From Gammaproteobacteria bacterium (GTDB lineage Bacteria > Pseudomonadota > Gammaproteobacteria > Pseudomonadales > Pseudomonadaceae): a stretch of DNA of 5,893 nucleotides. The notes beneath the pieces are model-generated. The model was given only the letters and a program-made list of their open reading frames with translations, did no database searches and was not told the origin of the DNA. Positions within the stretch are counted from its first letter, which is position 1. Every line of letters starts with the position of its first letter. Both the position numbers and the translations under genes were made by a program. This document shows, piece by piece, positions 1 through 4,141 of this stretch. The stretch lies in the NCBI GenBank assembly GCA_012513235.1, contig JAAZCO010000085.1, positions 1 through 5,893 of the forward strand. Reading direction: 5' to 3'.

Positions 1-4
1 TATT

Positions 5-394
5 TGGTGGAGCCGGGGGGATTTGAACCCCCGTCCGCCAGTACTCCGCTGTCGGTACTACATGCTTAGCCGTGTCTACTGATTTAATCCGCAGCCGCCC
101 GATCGGCAGGGTGCTTTGGATGAGTTGTGTAAGTTTTAGCCACTTCGTCCACAACGTACTACGCGGCGATTCTGTTCTTTCTGACAATCATTTCGGGTTT
201 ACAGACATCCCCTGATGATTGCTGGCGCCGAAGCGACCAGAGAAGCGGCTCGGCTGCTTACGCAGCTAGAGCTGATGCTCCGTAGTTTTCGTCATTGGCA
301 ACTATAGAAGTTGCAACAGTGGATTTACGAGTTCTGTTACCAACTCGGCATGCACCTAAAGTTTCGCAACCAGCGTCGAATCCTAATCGGCCCC
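5..394 (-). ncRNA. ssrA: Transfer-messenger RNA (tmRNA), complete
   Basis: tmRNA rescues stalled ribosomes: charged with alanine and bound by SmpB, it enters the empty A site and supplies a short reading frame that tags the unfinished protein for degradation. Both tRNA-like ends are visible on the minus strand. The 5' end GGGGCCG (394-388) pairs with CGGCTCC (15-9), followed by ACCA (8-5). The third pair is G-U, the alanine identity element. A T-arm has a 5-bp G/C stem (28-32 with 16-20) around the loop TTCAAAT. The 5' sequence GGGGCCGATTAGGATTCGAC is the conserved start of this RNA in pseudomonads. The tag frame lies in the first third of the RNA, as expected. Length is 390 nt, within the usual range for one-piece tmRNA. 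The encoded CCA ends only 4 bases inside the window, so the terminator lies outside it. The identity is essentially certain. Confidence 0.97.
258..299 (-). other. tmRNA tag-peptide reading frame
   Basis: The resume codon is GCC at 299-297 and the stop is TAA at 260-258. The encoded tag is ANDENYGASALAA, 13 residues, to which the alanine carried by tmRNA is added in front. The ANDENY part (bound by the SspB adaptor in E. coli) and the final ALAA (read by ClpXP and ClpAP) are both kept. The E. coli tag is ANDENYALAA, so this one carries three extra residues, GAS, between the two recognition parts. The frame is read directly from the sequence; its start is set by alignment to the E. coli tag and by the usual TAGTT-like sequence just before the resume codon. 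Confidence 0.93.
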
Positions 395-420
395 GAATGC
401 TTACTTTATGTACTAAAAGC

Positions 421-449
421 ATCTTACGCTAAATTCGCTACTGTGTCGA
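421..449 (-). promoter_or_regulatory. Candidate sigma70 promoter of ssrA
   Basis: On the minus strand TCGACA (449-444) matches the -35 consensus at 5 of 6 positions. It is followed after exactly 17 bases by TAAGAT (426-421), which matches the -10 consensus at 4 of 6. Transcription would begin near 414, about 20 bases before the mature tmRNA 5' end at 394. That suits a precursor trimmed by RNase P, the known route of 5' maturation. This is an assignment by consensus and position only. Confidence 0.5.
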
Positions 450-527
450 TCAATCATATAACCGATTGTCTAGCCTACCCTGCAGCCTCTAGCGTCTTGC
501 TCACTTATTAAGGTGGGGTTGCGCTAG

Positions 528-582
528 GTGATTTCAAGGGCTGGGCTAAAAGTATTTACGACTCAGCCCAACCTCACATCAC
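528..582 (-). terminator. Inverted repeat at the 3' end of the rluC-HAD-sppA unit
   Basis: As minus-strand RNA, GGTTGGGCT (573-565) pairs with AGCCCAGCC (547-539): nine pairs, one of them G-U, around a 17-nt loop. A further 5-bp outer stem, GTGAT with ATCAC (582-578 with 532-528), closes it. On the plus strand the G-U pair becomes a C-A mismatch, so the structure is better suited to minus-strand transcripts, which here means the sppA mRNA, whose stop codon lies about 30 bases upstream. No U-run follows the stem, so it is not a textbook intrinsic terminator. It could be a 3' stabilising hairpin left by trimming, or part of a Rho-dependent end. It also separates sppA from the ssrA promoter. Confidence 0.5.
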
Positions 583-613
583 ACAAAACATAACACGACC
601 CAGCAACACAGGC

Positions 614-1660
614 TTAACGCAACTGCGGCCCACTAAATCCAGCCCAAATCGCTATGCGCTCAGCCACACTCGCGCCAAGCTTTTTGGCAAAGCGGTCAAA
701 AGGTGATTCTTCTAAAGTGAAATCAACCAGCTTTTCATGGCCAATCACTTCACGCGCTACATAGCTGCTATTACCCAGTGCATCAATTAAGCCCAACTCC
801 AGCGCTTGCTCACCTGACCACACCAAGCCTGAAAACAACTCCGGGTACTCAGCATCTTTAAGGCGTGCACCGCGGCCTTGTTTAACGCTATTGATAAACT
901 GCTTATGCGTAGTCTGCAAAACCTCTTGCCAGAACTCTGTTTCAGCAGGGTTTTGCGGCTGGAATGGATCCAAAAAGGCTTTATGCTCGCCTGAGGTATA
1001 TAAGCGACGATCAACACCCAGCTTCTCCATGCTACCGACAAAACCAAAGCCTGCGGCAGTTACGCCAATGGAGCCGACTAAGCTGGACTTATCTGCATAA
1101 ATCTCATCCGCGGCACTAGCAATATAGTAAGCACCGGAAGCACCCAGATCGCTGATCACCGCATAGACTTTGATCGCCGGATTCAAACTACGTAAGCGAT
1201 TAATCTCATCATAAATATAGCCGGACTGTACTGGACTACCGCCTGGGCTATTGATACGCATCACAATGCCCTTGGTGTTTTTATCTTCAAAGGCATGACG
1301 CAAGGCACTGACAATATTATCGGCGCTGGCATTTTCTTGATCGGCAATCATGCCGCGCACTTCAATCAAGGCTGTATGCGCACCCGTGGACGCACCTTTA
1401 CTGCTGACGCCAAAAGGCGAGAAAAAGAACAGCATAGAGATCAAGTAAGCAAACGTCAGCGTTTTGAAAAAGATTCCCCAACGTCGTGCTCGACGCTGCT
1501 CACTGACACTGGCCAGTACTGCTTTTTCCAGCAATTTCCATGTCTTGTTGTCGACATTATTATCCGTCATAACCTGCTCCTTTGAGCTTGAGGCTGATTT
1601 ATCTAAGTAACTGTCATCTGTCCAAGGATCGCTGGGACGCTGATCTTTGCTATCACTCAT
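614..1660 (-). CDS. sppA: Signal peptide peptidase SppA, short 36K type (peptidase family S49)
   Basis: This is an inner-membrane serine peptidase that degrades signal peptides and other membrane-embedded fragments, with a Ser-Lys dyad. Of the 348 residues, 1-60 are polar and end in a basic stretch (EQRRARR, 54-60). A single membrane span follows at about 61-84, and then the S49 domain. Family motifs seen are RINSPGG (135-141) and DLGASGAYYIA (171-181) with the nucleophile Ser175. Lys227 in GEHKAF lies 52 residues later, the same spacing as Ser147/Lys199 in Bacillus SppA. VGSIGV (195-200) is also typical. The length fits the single-domain form, not the double-length E. coli SppA. The ATG at 1660 has AAGGAG 6 bases ahead and overlaps the upstream HAD gene by 8 bases, suggesting coupled translation. 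A second in-frame ATG (codon 31, 1570-1568) has an equally good site and gives a 318-residue form starting close to the conserved WKLLEK segment. The Pseudomonas homologue is sometimes called sohB. Confidence 0.93.
   Translation of the reverse strand: MSDSKDQRPSDPWTDDSYLDKSASSSKEQVMTDNNVDNKTWKLLEKAVLASVSEQRRARRWGIFFKTLTFAYLISMLFFFSPFGVSSKGASTGAHTALIEVRGMIADQENASADNIVSALRHAFEDKNTKGIVMRINSPGGSPVQSGYIYDEINRLRSLNPAIKVYAVISDLGASGAYYIASAADEIYADKSSLVGSIGVTAAGFGFVGSMEKLGVDRRLYTSGEHKAFLDPFQPQNPAETEFWQEVLQTTHKQFINSVKQGRGARLKDAEYPELFSGLVWSGEQALELGLIDALGNSSYVAREVIGHEKLVDFTLEESPFDRFAKKLGASVAERIAIWAGFSGPQLR
1571..1587 (-). promoter_or_regulatory. Internal ribosome-binding site before codon 31 of sppA
   Basis: The minus strand reads GCTCAAAGGAGC (1587-1576), five bases, then ATG at 1570-1568, codon 31 of sppA and in frame. 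The same 12 bases occur at 1677-1666 in front of the first ATG (1660), exactly 90 bases upstream. Both starts therefore have a strong AAAGGAG core at workable spacing. Either the short form is the true gene start, or two products are made. Sequence alone cannot decide between these. Confidence 0.55.
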
Positions 1661-2360
1661 CTAAAGCTCCTTTGAGCAGAGTGCGCGGTTGCTGCTGCAA
1701 CCATAACGTCAGCTCTGAAAAGTGATCAATGGCCAAAACGGGGTCTTCGCCCTGCAAAACATGCAGCGGCTGCGCACCATAACTGACAGCCACACCTGGC
1801 ACTTTGGCATTATTGGCCATACGCAAATCAAAAGGTGAGTCACCCACCATAATGGCTTGCGCAGGCGTTGCGTTACAATGCGCCAAGATTTCATGCAACA
1901 TCAGAGGGTCTGGCTTGCTACAAGTTTCATCGGCACAACGGGTAATATCAAAATAGTCGAGCATATTGTGACCACTTAACACCCGATGCAAACCACGGCG
2001 ACTCTTCCCTGTTGCTACCGCCAACTGATAACCCGCGCTGCGGTATTGATCCAAGGCTTCGCGCACACCAGGATAAAACTCAGATGGCTGCTCTTCCAAT
2101 TGAATATAGGTTTCACTGTAAGCACTGATAAAGCGCTCTTTGAGTGCCGCATCATCGGCTTGCGGATAGAGCACATCATAAGCTTGTGGCATCGCTAGAC
2201 CGATAATGGCACGCACTTCATCATCCGTACAACGGGGTACCGCGCAGGTATCGGAGGCCACATGCATTGCCTCAACAATACGCATAATGGAATCCACCAA
2301 AGTGCCATCCCAATCAAAAATCAACACCTTAAGACCGCTCAACTTATTCTCCCAACTCAT
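1653..2360 (-). CDS. HAD-IA family hydrolase (phosphoglycolate phosphatase-like)
   Basis: This is a probable soluble phosphatase of the haloacid dehalogenase superfamily. Numbered from the ATG at 2360 (235 residues), the motifs are: motif I FDWDGTLVDS with nucleophile Asp16 and acid/base Asp18; an alpha-helical cap at about residues 24-90; motif II VATGKS with Thr117; motif III Lys149 in SKPDP; and motif IV VGDSPFDLRMA with metal-binding Asp174 and Asp178. All catalytic positions are present. The substrate cannot be told from sequence: phosphoglycolate phosphatases (Gph) share this layout, but so do many sugar-phosphate and nucleotide phosphatases. The start is uncertain. The frame is open to a GTG at 2381, with another ATG at 2372, and none of the three has a clear ribosome-binding site. 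I prefer 2360 because it leaves a short lead of 11 residues before KVLIFDWDGT, as usual in the family. The gene lies between rluC and sppA, as I recall for Pseudomonas, and its TGA overlaps the sppA ATG (ATGAGTGA). Confidence 0.9.
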   Translation of the reverse strand: MSWENKLSGLKVLIFDWDGTLVDSIMRIVEAMHVASDTCAVPRCTDDEVRAIIGLAMPQAYDVLYPQADDAALKERFISAYSETYIQLEEQPSEFYPGVREALDQYRSAGYQLAVATGKSRRGLHRVLSGHNMLDYFDITRCADETCSKPDPLMLHEILAHCNATPAQAIMVGDSPFDLRMANNAKVPGVAVSYGAQPLHVLQGEDPVLAIDHFSELTLWLQQQPRTLLKGALDE

Positions 2361-2454
2361 TTCTTGCAACATCGCTGGCACAATTTATCTAAACACCAGC
2401 GCATTATGTAAAGCGAGCATTGATGCCCGCAGAGCACATAAACCTTGCTCATTC

Positions 2455-2480
2455 GCCTTGGCGATCACAAGTGCCAAGGC
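2455..2480 (-). repeat. Perfect hairpin between rluC and the HAD gene
   Basis: GCCTTGGC (2480-2473 on the minus strand) is followed by a 10-nt loop and GCCAAGGC (2462-2455), a perfect 8-bp GC-rich stem starting 10 bases past the rluC stop codon. No U-run follows, so it is unlikely to stop transcription well. Its position suggests an mRNA processing or stabilising element that sets different levels for rluC and the two genes after it. Confidence 0.5.
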
Positions 2481-2489
2481 AGCTCACAA

Positions 2490-3446
2490 TTATTCCACCA
2501 ACTGCTCAATCACAGCTTGCCACTGCTCATCCGGCTCAGCATGTACGGCCAGCACCTCACCATCAGGCAAAGTAAACTTCAAATCACAGGCATGTAAAAA
2601 CAAGCGTTTCCCACCCAGTTCGCGGATTTCGCTGCTGAAGCCTTCATCACCATACTTAGTATCACCAGCGATAGCGTGGCCGGCATATAAAGCATGCACA
2701 CGAATCTGATGCGTGCGTCCGGTAATCGGGCTGGCTTCCACCATAGTGGCGTAATCACCAAAGCGACGTACCACCTTAAATAAGGTCAGCGCGTCTTTAC
2801 CCTCTGGATTGACTTCAACCATACGCTCACCGGAGCGCACGTTACTTTTTTGCAGCGGCGCATCTACTTGTTTACGCGATGCCGGCCAACGTCCACGCAC
2901 TAAAGCGACATAACGCTTATCGACAGCATCGCCACGTAAAGCTTCGTGCAAGTGACGCAACATGCTGCGCTTTTTAGCAATCATCAACAAACCCGATGTA
3001 TCACGGTCCAAGCGGTGGACCAACTCAATCTCTTTATTGATGGGTCGCATTTGTCGAAAGGCTTCAATCACACCGTAAGCCAAACCACTACCACCATGTA
3101 CAGCAATGCCAGCCGGCTTATTTAAGACAATCAGGCCTTTATCTTCATAAACAATCGCCGCCTCTAAGCGCTCCAGCAAACCTTTGGCCAAAGGCACAGG
3201 TTCGTCAGCTTGCGTCATGCGCATGGGTGGCACACGCACAATATCGCCTTCTTTAATGCGATAATCAGGCTTAATGCGACCTTTATTCACCCGCACTTCA
3301 CCTTTGCGCAAAATGCGATAAATCATAGTTTTGGGTACACCTTTAAGGCGCGCTAACAGGAAGTTATCAATACGTTGCCCTTCTAACCCAGCTGACACTT
3401 CAAGCAGTTGCACACCTGTGGCGGCTTGTGAATCCATCTTCGACAT
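2490..3446 (-). CDS. rluC: 23S rRNA pseudouridine synthase RluC
   Basis: RluC converts three uridines of 23S rRNA (955, 2504 and 2580 in E. coli numbering) to pseudouridine, near the peptidyl transferase centre. Numbered from the ATG at 3446 (318 residues, against 319 in E. coli), residues about 22-75 form an S4 RNA-binding domain (GQRIDNFL, IYRILRKGEVRVNKGRIK). The RluA-type catalytic domain follows. Its motifs are VLNKPAGIAVHGG (about 107-119), HRLDRDTSG with the catalytic Asp at 147 and the RLD arginine at 145, and GRTHQIRVH near the C-terminal third, with an LHA segment later. RluA and RluD share the catalytic motifs, but the S4 domain, the length and the divergent rne neighbour point to RluC. 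The frame is open to a GTG at 3458, but the ATG at 3446 has AGG 4 bases ahead and gives the expected length. It is probably the first gene of the rluC-HAD-sppA unit. Confidence 0.95.
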   Translation of the reverse strand: MSKMDSQAATGVQLLEVSAGLEGQRIDNFLLARLKGVPKTMIYRILRKGEVRVNKGRIKPDYRIKEGDIVRVPPMRMTQADEPVPLAKGLLERLEAAIVYEDKGLIVLNKPAGIAVHGGSGLAYGVIEAFRQMRPINKEIELVHRLDRDTSGLLMIAKKRSMLRHLHEALRGDAVDKRYVALVRGRWPASRKQVDAPLQKSNVRSGERMVEVNPEGKDALTLFKVVRRFGDYATMVEASPITGRTHQIRVHALYAGHAIAGDTKYGDEGFSSEIRELGGKRLFLHACDLKFTLPDGEVLAVHAEPDEQWQAVIEQLVE

Positions 3447-3515
3447 AAACCTAGACACCCAAAAAAGTAACTGACAAACAATGTCGCAATCTTAGCAACA
3501 AACAGTCAGACACGC

Positions 3516-3544
3516 CTTATCATTGTAGGAAGTACACAGCACAA
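3516..3544 (-). promoter_or_regulatory. Weak candidate promoter for rluC
   Basis: On the minus strand TTGTGC (3544-3539) and GATAAG (3521-3516) are 17 bases apart, and a TACAAT lies just before the second box. Agreement with consensus is only fair (3 of 6 and 4 of 6). The placement, about 70-100 bases ahead of the rluC start and back to back with the rne promoter candidate, is sensible. Other starts in this AT-rich stretch are possible. Confidence 0.25.
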
Positions 3545-3592
3545 TCGAAGTTAAACCAGCCCGCATAAAGCGCTTGTAAGTCTATATATTCA

Positions 3593-3621
3593 TTGAAGAA
3601 AAACATGCTTACTGCTATATT
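3593..3621 (+). promoter_or_regulatory. Candidate sigma70 promoter of rne with extended -10
   Basis: TTGAAG (3593-3598) and TATATT (3616-3621) are separated by 17 bases, and the -10 box is preceded by TGC, an extended -10 feature. Agreement is 4 of 6 and 5 of 6. This is the best plus-strand promoter I see between rluC and rne. Initiation near 3628 would give an rne leader of about 515 nt, long like the E. coli leader of about 360 nt. The -10 box sits inside an inverted repeat, CTGCT-ATATTC-AGCAG (3612-3627), which could be an operator or chance. Confidence 0.5.
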
Positions 3622-3793
3622 CAGCAGGCTGCCATAAGCAGTTAGAAACAAACAGATGTCAGCTTGCGCTAAAAGAATTTAAAACAAAACGTCGGCTTTA
3701 ATTCTGGTAACACTATTTTTACAGGTTGCAGATACCTCGCTAAGCAATACACGACTTAGCCAAAGCTGTTTTAGAAACATAATCCGCGAACGC

Positions 3794-3813
3794 ACGATTG
3801 CGATCGTATTTTT
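3794..3813 (+). terminator. Weak terminator-like hairpin early in the rne leader
   Basis: ACGAT (3794-3798), a TGCG loop and ATCGT (3803-3807) are followed at once by ATTTTT. The stem has only five pairs, and an alternative CGCA/TGCG pairing competes with it. It would end a short RNA of about 185 nt from the 3593 promoter, so it could act as an attenuator. The stem is too short for confidence. Confidence 0.2.
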
Positions 3814-3863
3814 ATAAACCCGCTCACGAATATACCGAGCGGCACCCGACTCAACCTAGGGAA

Positions 3864-3951
3864 ACGTGATGGGTGGAGATGCACAGTGAGTCGACCTGCG
3901 TAGCCATGCGCTTTGATTCAGACGTTTCATCACGTCCGCGGTCAGTCACTG
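3864..3951 (+). ncRNA. Candidate RNA pseudoknot or switch in the rne leader
   Basis: Two long helices cross each other. Helix A pairs ACGTGATG (3864-3871) with CATCACGT (3928-3935), eight Watson-Crick pairs that two G-U pairs can extend inward. Helix B pairs CAGTGA (3884-3889) with TCACTG (3946-3951) and, beyond a small internal loop, GACC (3893-3896) with GGTC (3940-3943). The 5' strand of B lies inside the loop of A and its 3' strand lies outside. They therefore form either a pseudoknot (connecting loops of 12, 31 and 4 nt) or two mutually exclusive states. I recognise no named riboswitch here; the call rests on complementarity alone. Confidence 0.4.
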
Positions 3952-4098
3952 ATTCCTCCTCCTAAGCATAATAAGCTGCAAGCAATTTTTACACTGCAGC
4001 CACTGGAGACGCTGTCGCGATATAGGCTTTACAACCTGAATCGCTAGACACGGTTATTTTAACTGCGCGACCCCAACACCGACCCGATTTGTCGCGTG

Positions 4099-4137
4099 TG
4101 CCAATTGAGTGATCCGTGAACACGGAATATATTGGTA
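4099..4137 (+). promoter_or_regulatory. Hairpin over the rne translation-initiation region
   Basis: An inner hairpin TCCGT-GAAC-ACGGA (4113-4126) sits within an outer stem pairing CCAAT (4101-4105) with ATTGG (4131-4135), which a G-U and a U-A pair (4099-4100 with 4136-4137) extend. The stem ends 4 bases before the rne ATG at 4142. The only Shine-Dalgarno-like bases, TTGG at 4132-4135, are inside the outer stem, so folding would limit ribosome access. An adjoining hairpin, CGCGAC (4066-4071) with GTCGCG (4091-4096), extended by G-U pairs to 4064/4098, stacks directly against it. Confidence 0.45.
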
Positions 4138-4141
4138 AACC

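Larger units (their letters stand above)
3628..4141 (+). promoter_or_regulatory. Long structured 5' leader of rne
   Basis: This stretch has no convincing protein gene and many complementary segments. In order: GCTAAG/CTTAGC (3739-3744 with 3755-3760, 10-nt loop); ACGAT/ATCGT followed by ATTTTT (3794-3813); CCGCTC/GAGCGG (3820-3825 with 3837-3842); two crossing helices (3864-3951); GCTGCA/TGCAGC (3975-3980 with 3995-4000) with the U-rich loop AGCAATTTTTACAC; a shared-strand alternative pairing (4014-4096); and a hairpin ending just before the start codon. In E. coli, RNase E shortens the life of its own mRNA by acting through the rne 5' leader. A similar job here is inferred from position and structure, not from sequence similarity. 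Confidence 0.5.

Noticed and set aside
1..40. tRNA gene suggested by the T-arm and CCA end
   Set aside because: The acceptor partner is about 375 bases away and a tag frame lies between, so this is the tRNA-like end of tmRNA.
311..511. 66-residue plus-strand ORF
   Set aside because: It lies opposite the 5' part of ssrA and its promoter. No ribosome-binding site and no recognisable protein motif; the tmRNA explains the sequence.
891..1585. Plus-strand ORFs opposite sppA (891-1100 and 1295-1585)
   Set aside because: They are antisense to a gene with all its catalytic motifs intact, and they show no independent support.
2206..2709. 167-residue plus-strand ORF, the longest antisense frame
   Set aside because: It runs across the ends of the HAD and rluC genes and the gap between them. 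Composition (Ser/Thr/Ala/Cys-rich, no domain) is typical of the reverse of coding DNA, and both sense genes are solid.
3459..4141. CRISPR array, insertion sequence or hidden protein gene in the rluC-rne gap
   Set aside because: No regularly spaced repeats, no terminal inverted repeats with a transposase frame, and frequent stops in all frames. The structure seen is that of an RNA leader.
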